DNA of 6,251 bases from assembly GCA_045579055.1 (NCBI GenBank), contig JAZNLK010000180.1:1-6251 (forward strand). The letters run 5' to 3'. This document shows positions 1 through 5,117 of the stretch, one piece after another (positions within the stretch are counted from its first letter, which is position 1; every line of letters begins with the position of its first letter). Source of the stretch: SIG440 sp045579055 (GTDB taxonomy: Bacteria; Bacillota; Clostridia; Monoglobales; Monoglobaceae). A program made the translations under genes and the position numbers. Under the pieces are notes generated by a model that worked only from the letters and a program-made list of their open reading frames with translations, did no database searches and was not told the origin of the DNA.

Positions 1-288
1 GCACGTCCGGAAACGCCCGTAACTCAGGTTCCGCCTGTGCGTCCTGCGGCTCCTGTAACTCAGGTTCCTCCGGCACAGCCTGCGGCTCCTGTAACTCAGG
101 TTCCTCCGGTACAACCTGCAACACCCATAACCCAGGCACCATCTGTTACTCCCGGAGCGGTGGTGGGAGGAAAAACCATTTCCACAATGCCAACGAGACC
201 TGCGGTGTCTGATGGAAGTACTGTTGAAAAGAAAAATGACGGTTCTTCAATGCATAGTGCATTTGAAAGAGCTTCGGATCTTGATTAG
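1..288 (+). CDS. 3' end of a gene with a Pro-rich repeat tail, unknown function
   Basis: The reading frame is open from the first base of the window to a TAG at 286-288, so this is the C-terminal 95 residues of a gene that begins upstream. The GTG at 37 lies inside the repeat and has no SD before it, so I do not take it as a start. The visible part is low complexity: about three and a half copies of a 12-residue unit (consensus PVTQVPPxxPAA), then a Ser/Thr/Gly-rich stretch and a charged end (KKNDGSSMHSAFERASDLD). No catalytic motif, membrane segment or sorting signal is visible. Pro/Thr/Val/Gln repeats of this type usually act as extended, disordered linkers or tails, but the function depends on the missing N-terminal part. 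A terminator follows directly, so the gene ends its transcription unit. Confidence 0.75.
   Translation, partial: ARPETPVTQVPPVRPAAPVTQVPPAQPAAPVTQVPPVQPATPITQAPSVTPGAVVGGKTISTMPTRPAVSDGSTVEKKNDGSSMHSAFERASDLD
16..123 (+). repeat. 36-bp in-frame tandem repeat (three copies plus degenerate edges)
   Basis: The copies are 16-51, 52-87 and 88-123, each coding for PVTQVPP followed by a variable pair and PA(A/T). Copies 2 and 3 match over their first 22 bases and differ mainly near the end. A degenerate fourth unit (PITQAPSVTPGA) follows at 124-159, and RPET before base 16 looks like the end of an earlier unit. The unit length is a multiple of three, so copy-number change would keep the frame. Confidence 0.85.
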
Positions 289-292
289 AGTG

Positions 293-323
293 AAAGCCCC
301 TGCAATCGGCAGGGGCTTTTTTT
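293..323 (+). terminator. Rho-independent terminator
   Basis: A stem of 293-303 with 309-319 (core AGCCCCTGC / GCAGGGGCT), a five-base loop (AATCG) and a T tract at 317-323. It starts four bases after the stop codon of the upstream gene. This is a textbook strong intrinsic terminator and separates that gene from the pgsA-like gene. Confidence 0.93.
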
Positions 324-369
324 ATATCACAGGAAATTATAACATTCTGTTATATTTCTATGATATAAA
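321..369. repeat. AT-rich nested palindrome
   Basis: The outer arms TTTATATCA (321-329) and TGATATAAA (361-369) are perfect 9-bp complements. Inside them GAAAT (333-337) pairs with ATTTC (354-358) and ATAACA (339-344) with TGTTAT (348-353), with one unpaired T at 338 and a TTC loop. The left arm begins in the T tract of the preceding terminator. The arrangement could be a second, weak hairpin, an operator, or one end of a small repeat element. The sequence alone does not decide which. Confidence 0.55.
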
Positions 370-383
370 AAACAAGATTTAAA

Positions 384-428
384 TGTCCGTGCGAAATTTT
401 CAGCCGATGGCTGAAACGCACATGGACA
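384..428. repeat. Structured intergenic block 1 (long hairpin)
   Basis: A nearly continuous 45-nt hairpin: TGTCC (384-388) with GGACA (424-428), GTGCG (389-393) with CGCAC (417-421), and TTTCAGCC (398-405) with GGCTGAAA (409-416) around a GAT triloop. The interruptions are a two-base bulge at 422-423 and four bases at 394-397. It has no T tract after it, so it is not an ordinary terminator. It lies one base before block 2, which suggests the two belong to one element. Confidence 0.6.
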
Positions 429-429
429 A

Positions 430-483
430 ACAAAGCGTTCATGCTACGACCGCCGCCTGCGGCGAGCGGCGAAGCCGCTTTGT
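430..483. repeat. Structured intergenic block 2 (GC-rich inverted repeats)
   Basis: The outer arms ACAAAGCG (430-437) and CGCTTTGT (476-483) are perfect complements. The interior has a GC-rich hairpin CGCCGC (451-456) / GCGGCG (459-464), and a competing hairpin GCGGC (466-470) / GCCGC (474-478) with a GAA loop. GCGGCGA occurs twice in tandem at 459-472. The interior is far more GC-rich than the AT-rich sequence on both sides. This is typical of dispersed intergenic repeats or a structured RNA, but no copy elsewhere in this window supports either reading. Confidence 0.6.
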
Positions 484-586
484 TCTATATTGAGGGTATT
501 TTAAGTATCGAAGACAAAAAGATGTTTGATTTATTATTATATAATATAAAAACAAAGAGATTTTTTAAAATTTTGGCATATTTTAC

Positions 587-615
587 TTGATTTCTGAGAA
601 AATATATTGTATACT
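587..615 (+). promoter_or_regulatory. Predicted sigma-A promoter of the pgsA-like gene
   Basis: TTGATT (587-592) and TATACT (610-615) are separated by 17 bases. Each box differs from consensus by one or two bases. Transcription would start near 622, giving a leader of about 75 nt before the chosen start codon at 698. The first hairpin of that leader would be 623-647. Confidence 0.65.
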
Positions 616-622
616 ATATGGT

Positions 623-647
623 GTATTTGTTTGCGTTGCAAAAAATA
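623..647 (+). other. Possible 5' leader hairpin of the pgsA-like mRNA
   Basis: GTATTT (623-628) can pair with AAATAC (642-647) and TTGC (631-634) with GCAA (638-641) around a GTT loop, with two bases bulged at 629-630. It would lie at the very 5' end of the transcript, a position that can stabilise mRNA. It is mostly A-T pairs and could be chance. Confidence 0.3.
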
Positions 648-684
648 CATTTTGGGGTAACCTTGGAATGAATATTGAATTATT

Positions 685-690
685 GGGGGA
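685..690 (+). promoter_or_regulatory. Ribosome binding site that sets the pgsA-like start
   Basis: GGGGGA lies seven bases before the ATG at 698. The frame is open from 587, but the ATGs upstream at 587 and 668 lack a well-spaced SD. The 698 start gives MIPNILTTFR, which matches the usual N-terminus of PgsA proteins. Confidence 0.75.
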
Positions 691-697
691 ATTATTG

Positions 698-1225
698 ATG
701 ATACCAAATATTCTGACCACATTCCGTTTGATTATTATTCCGTTTTTTGCATATTCAATTATTTCGGGACAGGCAGTGTGGATTTCGGTTTTGCTGTTCT
801 TGTTGTCGGGCGTTACTGACATTGTGGATGGATGGATTGCAAGACATTATAATATGATTACGGATGTTGGTCGTGTGTATGATCCGCTTGTGGACAAATT
901 AATGCAGATTACTGCGGTTGTTTGCCTTGCCATCATTGATGTTATCCCTATTTGGATTATAGGCATAGTTCTTGTTAAAGAAGTTGCAATGATTATAATC
1001 GGTTGCATTTTATATTTCAAAAATATTGTTGTGCAGTCAAATTGGTACGGAAAGTTTGCAACAGTGTATTTTTATACAGTGATTTTTGTGTTCATTATAT
1101 GTCCCGGTATGAGCAGAACCGTTGAGTGGATTTTGTCGATTTCTCTTGCAGCGGTTTTGATTTGGGCAGCAATTGCTTATCTGATAAGATTTGTGAAAAC
1201 TCAAAAAAAATATCTTGAACAATAG
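698..1225 (+). CDS. pgsA: CDP-alcohol phosphatidyltransferase, PgsA type
   Basis: The 175-residue product is an integral membrane enzyme of the CDP-alcohol phosphatidyltransferase family. The full family signature is present: D41, D44, G45, A48, R49, G58, D62 and D66, in the spacing DxxDGxxARx8GxxxDxxxD. These Asp residues bind the divalent metals and the CDP group. The N-terminus MIPNILTTFRL and a length near the usual 180 residues fit PgsA, which joins glycerol-3-phosphate to CDP-diacylglycerol on the way to phosphatidylglycerol. Hydrophobic segments lie near residues 10-35, 70-105, 122-137 and 145-165. The stretch after G58 (RVYDPLVDKLMQ) differs a little from the common KFLDPLADKLL form, so a paralogue with another acceptor alcohol is possible. 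The gene has its own promoter and no clear terminator, so some reading into the next operon is possible. Confidence 0.85.
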   Translation: MIPNILTTFRLIIIPFFAYSIISGQAVWISVLLFLLSGVTDIVDGWIARHYNMITDVGRVYDPLVDKLMQITAVVCLAIIDVIPIWIIGIVLVKEVAMIIIGCILYFKNIVVQSNWYGKFATVYFYTVIFVFIICPGMSRTVEWILSISLAAVLIWAAIAYLIRFVKTQKKYLEQ

Positions 1226-1256
1226 AAGATATTCCCGGAAAAGCCAATAAGTTTTG

Positions 1257-1324
1257 GTTTAAAACAAATTGACAACGATGGATAAAGTTGATATAATACT
1301 GTTGTATTGGAAGTTTAAACAAAT
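1257..1324 (+). repeat. Direct repeat flanking the cps promoter
   Basis: GTTTAAAACAAAT at 1257-1269 and GTTTAAACAAAT at 1313-1324 differ by one A. One copy ends at the first base of the -35 box and the other lies about ten bases past the expected transcription start. They are 56 bases apart, about five helical turns. They could be paired sites for a regulator, but A/T-rich 12-mers also recur by chance. Confidence 0.3.
1269..1297 (+). promoter_or_regulatory. Consensus sigma-A promoter of the cps-like operon
   Basis: TTGACA (1269-1274) and TATAAT (1292-1297) are both perfect, with the ideal 17-base spacer. Transcription should start near 1304, about 50 nt before the first gene. No other promoter this good is seen before 6098, so it probably serves all six genes to 6053. 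Confidence 0.88.
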
Positions 1325-1355
1325 AGCAATAATATAAAAGTGATAAGGAGCAGTT

Positions 1356-2135
1356 ATGGAACAATTTGAAGAATTAAGCTTAAAACGTTTGGCGGAAATA
1401 ATTTTTAAGCATATCGGAATGATTATTGCAGTTACTTTGATTGCAGGAATTTTGTCTTTTGTTTACAGTGAAACTATGATTGTACCGGAGTATGAGTCCT
1501 CTGTGTCGTTGTATGTAAACAACGAAAGAGGTGAAGAAAGCAACAAAACAACCAGTGCGGATATTGCTGCTGCACAGATGCTTGTTGATACATATGGTGT
1601 AATTATAAAAAGTGAAAAAGTGCTTACTCCCGTTTGTGAAAGGCTGGTTGAACAGGGGCTTACCCAGTACACTCCCGATTCATTGAAGGCAAGAGTTTCG
1701 GCGGATTCGGTTAATGATACTGAGGTTTTCAAAATTACCGTTCGTGACACAGACCCCGAGACCACATTTATAGTCGCAAACACAATTGCAGAGGTTGCTC
1801 CCGGAATAATTCAGGAAGTGGTAAAAGCAAGTTCTGTTTCTGTTATTGACTATGCACGTGGCGGCAAACAGGTTGCACCCAATATTCATACAAATATGAT
1901 TCTTGGTCTCATTTTGGGATTGCTTGTCAGCTGTGCATTTGTTGTTCTTCGTGAAATATTTGATATGAGAATCAAGAATGAGGAAGAACTTGAACAATGG
2001 TTTAAACTTCCTATTTTGGGAGTTGTTCCTGACATAGGAACATCGCATCTTGCTAAGAAGCCGGGCTATTATTCATACAGACGCGGCTCAACCTACGAAT
2101 ACAAGAGAGAGGAGAAGGGCAATGGCGGAAAATAA
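1356..2135 (+). CDS. cpsC: Wzz/CpsC-family polysaccharide co-polymerase and tyrosine-kinase activator
   Basis: The product (259 residues) has the layout of the CpsC/CapA/YwqC family: a short cytoplasmic N-terminus, a first membrane segment near residues 20-38, an outside domain of about 140 residues, a second segment near 179-198, and a cytoplasmic tail. The tail begins with the family's usual pattern (IFDMRIKNEEELEQW, then LPILGVVPDI at 218-227). In Bacillota this protein works with surface polysaccharide export and its tail activates the separate BY-kinase, here encoded next. The tail ends with a Tyr-rich stretch (Y238, Y239, Y241, Y247, Y249). AAGGAG at 1345-1350 lies five bases before the ATG. 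The last 14 bases overlap the kinase gene, which suggests translational coupling and matched amounts of the two partners. The family call is firm; the polysaccharide served is unknown. Confidence 0.9.
   Translation: MEQFEELSLKRLAEIIFKHIGMIIAVTLIAGILSFVYSETMIVPEYESSVSLYVNNERGEESNKTTSADIAAAQMLVDTYGVIIKSEKVLTPVCERLVEQGLTQYTPDSLKARVSADSVNDTEVFKITVRDTDPETTFIVANTIAEVAPGIIQEVVKASSVSVIDYARGGKQVAPNIHTNMILGLILGLLVSCAFVVLREIFDMRIKNEEELEQWFKLPILGVVPDIGTSHLAKKPGYYSYRRGSTYEYKREEKGNGGK
2110..2114 (+). promoter_or_regulatory. Ribosome binding site of the kinase gene, inside cpsC
   Basis: AGGAG lies seven bases before the ATG at 2122 and within the last codons of cpsC. It favours 2122 over the in-frame TTG at 2050, which has no SD and would add a 24-residue Arg-rich stretch encoded by the cpsC frame overlap. 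Confidence 0.8.
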
Positions 2136-3066
2136 CTCTAACCAGACTCCTATTACTGAAACTCAGATGCAACAGATGAACTGGTTTCAGAAACTTAGAC
2201 AGGCACCCAGTAATTTTGCCAGAAAAAAACAAAAAAAGCTTCAGGCACAGGATTTTGAGGACATAAGAGAAAAGGTTTTGAACAACAAAACTTCTTTCCA
2301 TGTCAGAGAAGCATATAAGGCATTAAGAACAAATCTTATTTTTTCACTGCCATCAGATAAGTGTAAAAAGATTATTATTACAAGTGCTCTTGCTTCTGAA
2401 GGTAAAAGTACAAACTGTCTTAATCTTGCAATTACTTTTGCTGAAATGGACGCAAAGGTTCTTATTATCGACTGTGACTTGAGAAGACCAAACCTTGCAA
2501 GACTTCTTGATGTACCCAATGCTCCGGGTCTCAGCAACTATCTTGTTGGCTTGAATTCAAGCGAGGAGGTTGTCAGAAAATCAACTTATACCAATCTTTG
2601 TTATATTACAGCGGGAAACATTCCTCCAAACCCTGTTGAACTTCTGAGTTCAGATAATATGGGAAATCTTATTTCAAAGCTTGAAGATGATTTTGACTAT
2701 ATTTTCCTTGATACGCCTCCTGTAAATCTGATTATTGACACGGTGGTTATATCAAAATATGCACATGGTGTTGTTATGATTGCGTTGCAAAACTCTACGG
2801 ACAAGGAAGCAATTCGTTATTCCTTGAGCCAGCTTAAGTTTGCAGGTGCAAAGGTTCTTGGCTTTGTTCTTAACGGTGTTGTTTTCGGCAACAACGGTGA
2901 ATATAAGAACAATAACAAGAAAAAGTATTACCGTCATTATGATTCCAGTGGGAAGAAAAAGAGCAAGACCGGTTCCGGCGGCAGCTACGGTAGTTACAGT
3001 GGCTATGGCGGTTACAGCGGTTATGGCGGTTACGGAAGTTACAGCAGCCGACGCAATGGCGGTTAA
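2122..3066 (+). CDS. cpsD: CpsD-family bacterial tyrosine kinase (BY-kinase)
   Basis: The 314-residue protein is a cytoplasmic P-loop ATPase of the CpsD/CapB/YwqD family. It carries EAYKALRTN (63-71), the family's oligomerisation motif; Walker A SALASEGKST (88-97); Walker A' VLIIDCDLRRP (113-123); and Walker B YIFLDTPP (193-200). The Walker A loop has AS where many relatives have PG, but the G94-K95-S96 core is intact. These kinases phosphorylate each other on a C-terminal tyrosine cluster when bound to the membrane activator, and the phosphorylation cycle controls polysaccharide export. The tail here is long and extreme: eleven Tyr after residue 260, seven of them (289-307) exactly three residues apart in a Gly/Ser background, preceded by Lys-rich segments. 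The N-terminal 50 residues are polar and variable. The preceding gene overlaps by 14 bases; the phosphatase gene follows after 74 bases. Confidence 0.93.
   Translation: MAENNSNQTPITETQMQQMNWFQKLRQAPSNFARKKQKKLQAQDFEDIREKVLNNKTSFHVREAYKALRTNLIFSLPSDKCKKIIITSALASEGKSTNCLNLAITFAEMDAKVLIIDCDLRRPNLARLLDVPNAPGLSNYLVGLNSSEEVVRKSTYTNLCYITAGNIPPNPVELLSSDNMGNLISKLEDDFDYIFLDTPPVNLIIDTVVISKYAHGVVMIALQNSTDKEAIRYSLSQLKFAGAKVLGFVLNGVVFGNNGEYKNNNKKKYYRHYDSSGKKKSKTGSGGSYGSYSGYGGYSGYGGYGSYSSRRNGG
2986..3042 (+). repeat. Period-3 tyrosine array in the kinase tail
   Basis: These bases encode residues 289-307 of the kinase, a run of YGx/YSG-like triplets with Tyr at 289, 292, 295, 298, 301, 304 and 307. In DNA this is a degenerate 9-bp repeat, with both TAC and TAT used. 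CpsD of Streptococcus pneumoniae is known to carry a shorter YGX repeat as its autophosphorylation site, so the role is likely the same. Confidence 0.85.
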
Positions 3067-3078
3067 GAATAAATATCT

Positions 3079-3110
3079 GGCTGTTTGCTTAAAAAAGCAG
3101 GCAGCCTTTT
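3079..3110 (+). terminator. Intra-operon hairpin, possible attenuator or partial terminator
   Basis: GGCTGTTTGCTT (3079-3090) pairs with AAGCAGGCAGCC (3095-3106) over 12 bp, two of them G-U, with an AAAA loop and then TTTT. The T tract is short (four, then GAG, then six more T at 3113-3118). It lies between the kinase and phosphatase genes, which must be co-transcribed unless a hidden promoter exists. It may therefore lower downstream expression or mark an mRNA processing end, rather than stop transcription fully. Confidence 0.6.
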
Positions 3111-3140
3111 GAGTTTTTTGAACAAGATTGGGGAAGGAAT

Positions 3141-3857
3141 ATGATTGATATACACACACACATTCTTCCTGAAATGGATGATGGGAGCAGTAGTATCGAA
3201 GAGTCAAAAAAGATGTTTGATATGCTGATGGATCAGGATGTTGATACCGTTGTCGCTACACCGCATTTTTATCTTGATGAAAATGGAATAGGAGAGTTTT
3301 TGGAACGAAGAACAATCTCTTTTGAAAAGCTGATTAAAGGTATCCCTACTGATGAACGTACCAAGGTGGCACTTGGGGCTGAAGTACAGTTTGTCCCTGA
3401 ACTTTATGGAATGGATGATATAGAAAAACTCTGTATCAGCGGTACCAGATATCTTCTTGTTGAGTTGCCTTTTTTCACATGGTCGGCATATACATACAAA
3501 TCTTTGGGGATGCTGTATTCTGCCAGGGGAATAACTCCTATTGTTGCTCATGTTGAAAGGTATTTGGAATTTCAGGAGGATGATGAGGCTGATGTGCTCA
3601 GAAAACTGAAAGAATCAAATGCGTTGATTCAGATAAATAGTTCGTTTCTGATTGAAAGGTCCACAAGGCGGAAAGCACTGGGATTGGTAAAAAAAGGCTT
3701 AGTCAATTTTATGGGGTCTGATTGCCACAATACCGAAACGAGAATTCCGGACTATATCCGTGGATTTGATGTGATTTATGATAAGTTGGGAGAAGATGGT
3801 CTCAGACCGTTTGAATATTGGGAAGACAAGATAAAAGATAAACTTACGGTTTATTGA
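3141..3857 (+). CDS. cpsB: CpsB/YwqE-family PHP-domain tyrosine-protein phosphatase
   Basis: The 238-residue product matches the metal-dependent PHP phosphatases that remove phosphate from the BY-kinase tail. Visible metal-site motifs are IDIHTHILP (H5, H7), ATPHFY (H42), GAEVQF (E81), LLVELP (E108), VAHVERY (H137) and GSDCHN (D194, H196), in the expected order and spacing. The length is in the family's normal range of about 240-260. It is unrelated to the low-molecular-weight Wzb phosphatases of Gram-negative capsule loci, which supports a Bacillota host. GGGGAAGGA at 3130-3138 precedes the ATG. Position straight after the activator and kinase completes the known three-protein phosphotyrosine switch. 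All expected ligands seem present, so I predict an active enzyme. Confidence 0.92.
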   Translation: MIDIHTHILPEMDDGSSSIEESKKMFDMLMDQDVDTVVATPHFYLDENGIGEFLERRTISFEKLIKGIPTDERTKVALGAEVQFVPELYGMDDIEKLCISGTRYLLVELPFFTWSAYTYKSLGMLYSARGITPIVAHVERYLEFQEDDEADVLRKLKESNALIQINSSFLIERSTRRKALGLVKKGLVNFMGSDCHNTETRIPDYIRGFDVIYDKLGEDGLRPFEYWEDKIKDKLTVY

Positions 3858-3860
3858 AAC

Positions 3861-3867
3861 AAAGGAG
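3861..3867 (+). promoter_or_regulatory. Ribosome binding site that sets the VanZ-like start
   Basis: AAAGGAG is ten bases before the ATG at 3878 but only one base before the in-frame ATG at 3869, too close to use. The in-frame TTG at 3854 lies upstream of it and overlaps the cpsB stop. I therefore take 3878. Confidence 0.65.
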
Positions 3868-3877
3868 TATGTCGGAT

Positions 3878-4381
3878 ATGATAAAGGGAAAGATTTCAAA
3901 AACTGCTGGCTGTTGGCTGTTGTTTTTGTGGATGCTTTCTTTTGCACAGTACAATTTGATTTTGGCATATTCGGCTACACCGGCGAAAGAATCGGCTGCA
4001 GAAAGCAGATGGGTATCAAAAAAAATTACCAAGGCGTTGGATGGCGTTTTTAAAAGTAAAAAATTTTCAACAAATACAAAGCTTGTTGCGAATATTCACA
4101 GGATTATCAGGAAAGTAGCACATTTTGTGATATATTTCATATTGGGCTTTCTGATGTTTATGTTTTTTTATGTTGCAGCTGATGCCGATATACAAAAAGC
4201 TTTGGGGGTTGCCTTACTTGTTTGTTTGGTGGGAGCTGCTTTTGATGAAGTTTCTCAGCTTTTTGTACCGGGGCGAAGCGGTCAGATTAAAGATGTGGTT
4301 CTTGACTTTTCCGGTTCTTGTTGCGGTTGTCTTTTGTTTTGTGGGTTAGTTTTAAAGCACAAAAAAAGGTTGAAAGGGTGA
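3878..4381 (+). CDS. VanZ-family membrane protein
   Basis: The 167-residue product has the VanZ-family hallmarks: a first membrane segment (about 12-31) followed by a Ser-rich outside stretch (SATPAKESAAES), then RKVAHFVIYFILG (78-90) starting a second segment, a third near 106-121, then DEVSQLFVPGRSG (123-135), KDVVLDFSG (138-146) and a last segment near 144-160. VanZ itself gives low-level teicoplanin resistance by an unclear route. Most family members have no known substrate, so this should not be read as a resistance gene. The basic end (HKKRLKG) would lie inside the cell. It starts 20 bases after cpsB and ends four bases before the next start, so it is firmly inside the operon. The context suggests an envelope role. 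The family is confident; the function is unknown. Confidence 0.85.
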   Translation: MIKGKISKTAGCWLLFLWMLSFAQYNLILAYSATPAKESAAESRWVSKKITKALDGVFKSKKFSTNTKLVANIHRIIRKVAHFVIYFILGFLMFMFFYVAADADIQKALGVALLVCLVGAAFDEVSQLFVPGRSGQIKDVVLDFSGSCCGCLLFCGLVLKHKKRLKG

Positions 4382-4385
4382 TTTT

Positions 4386-5096
4386 ATGAGACGGTGGGAG
4401 AAAATCCTTATTGTTTTTATGATTGTTGTTGTTGCCGGAATTATTGCTTTTGGCGTGTGGCAGCGGGAAAATCTCAGAGCGGGGATGATGGTTTTGATAA
4501 AATCAACCAATCAGATTGCCCAAGAAATGGATGACAACAAGAAGAAGCTTGAAGAAGAATTAAAAAAACGGTACCAGGGAATTATCAGCGACTTCACTGC
4601 GGAAGAAGAAAAAAAGATTATTAAAGGTGAAATCAGTGTGGAAGAAGCTGTTGATGAACTGAATAAAAAATACGAAGATACGTTGATTGATGTTTCACAG
4701 GATTCCGACTCCTCTGCTTCCGCAGGTGATACTTCAAACAGAAATTCTCAGGCTGACAGGTTTATCAGTGAAAAGATAGTTCAGCTCTACAGTTTAAAGG
4801 CGTATTATCTCGGTCAATTGGGACAGCTTGAAGCTACCGTGAAGAATGAATATTTAAGTCTTCCAAAAGAAAAGAGAAATCTTGTCGGCAAGAAGAGCCT
4901 TGTGGATAAGTATATGAACGTGGCTTTGGGACATATGGAAAGCTGTGATAAAAAGGTTGCCGAATTGCTTAAAGAATTGGAAAATGAATTGGTAGCAATT
5001 GGAGCTGATACATCTATTATAAAAACAATAAAAAATGCATATGAGGAAGAAAAAACTCTCAAAAAAGCATATTATATAAAACTGCTTGAAGAATAA
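4386..5096 (+). CDS. Membrane-anchored coiled-coil protein, unknown function
   Basis: I do not recognise a family. The 236 residues start with a basic end and one hydrophobic segment (about 6-24, starting ILIVFMIVVVAGIIAFGVW), which could be an uncleaved signal anchor placing the rest outside the membrane. Next come a charged helical region likely to form a coiled coil (about 43-100, rich in Lys/Glu: DDNKKKLEEELKKRY), a Ser/Asp-rich linker (104-121), and a second helical region (about 122-236) ending in alternating Lys/Glu helices. There is one cysteine (C187) and no visible catalytic motif. AAAGGG at 4373-4378 lies seven bases before the ATG and overlaps the end of the VanZ-like gene, four bases upstream. 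The next gene starts 21 bases later. A scaffold or wall-facing spacer that works with the SLH protein is a guess from position. Confidence 0.75.
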   Translation: MRRWEKILIVFMIVVVAGIIAFGVWQRENLRAGMMVLIKSTNQIAQEMDDNKKKLEEELKKRYQGIISDFTAEEEKKIIKGEISVEEAVDELNKKYEDTLIDVSQDSDSSASAGDTSNRNSQADRFISEKIVQLYSLKAYYLGQLGQLEATVKNEYLSLPKEKRNLVGKKSLVDKYMNVALGHMESCDKKVAELLKELENELVAIGADTSIIKTIKNAYEEEKTLKKAYYIKLLEE

Positions 5097-5117
5097 TAAA
5101 AAAGGAGAGATGCACAG

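Noticed and set aside
16..123. Regular 36-bp units could suggest a CRISPR array.
   Set aside because: The copies are directly adjacent with no spacers and encode an in-frame Pro-rich repeat.
526..545. TTGATT and TATAAT as a second promoter before the pgsA-like gene.
   Set aside because: The spacer is only eight bases, far too short for a sigma-A promoter.
587..697. An N-terminal extension of the pgsA-like gene starting at 587 or 668.
   Set aside because: It overlaps the predicted promoter and leader, the upstream ATGs lack a well-placed SD, and GGGGGA plus the PgsA-like N-terminus support 698.
2050..2121. A TTG start that would add 24 residues to the kinase.
   Set aside because: No SD precedes it and the extension lies wholly inside cpsC. 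AGGAG before 2122 fits better.
2840..3112. A 90-codon plus-strand frame inside the kinase gene.
   Set aside because: It is a low-complexity frame-shifted reading of the same repeat and has no SD. The kinase frame has all family motifs.
2752..3207. A 151-codon open frame on the minus strand across the kinase tail.
   Set aside because: It results from the repetitive Gly/Ser/Tyr codons read backwards (Ala/Thr/Val runs), and it crosses two strong genes and a hairpin.
3878..4381. Reading the VanZ-like gene as a glycopeptide resistance determinant.
   Set aside because: VanZ-family proteins are common and mostly unrelated to resistance, and no vanH/A/X/Y gene is nearby.
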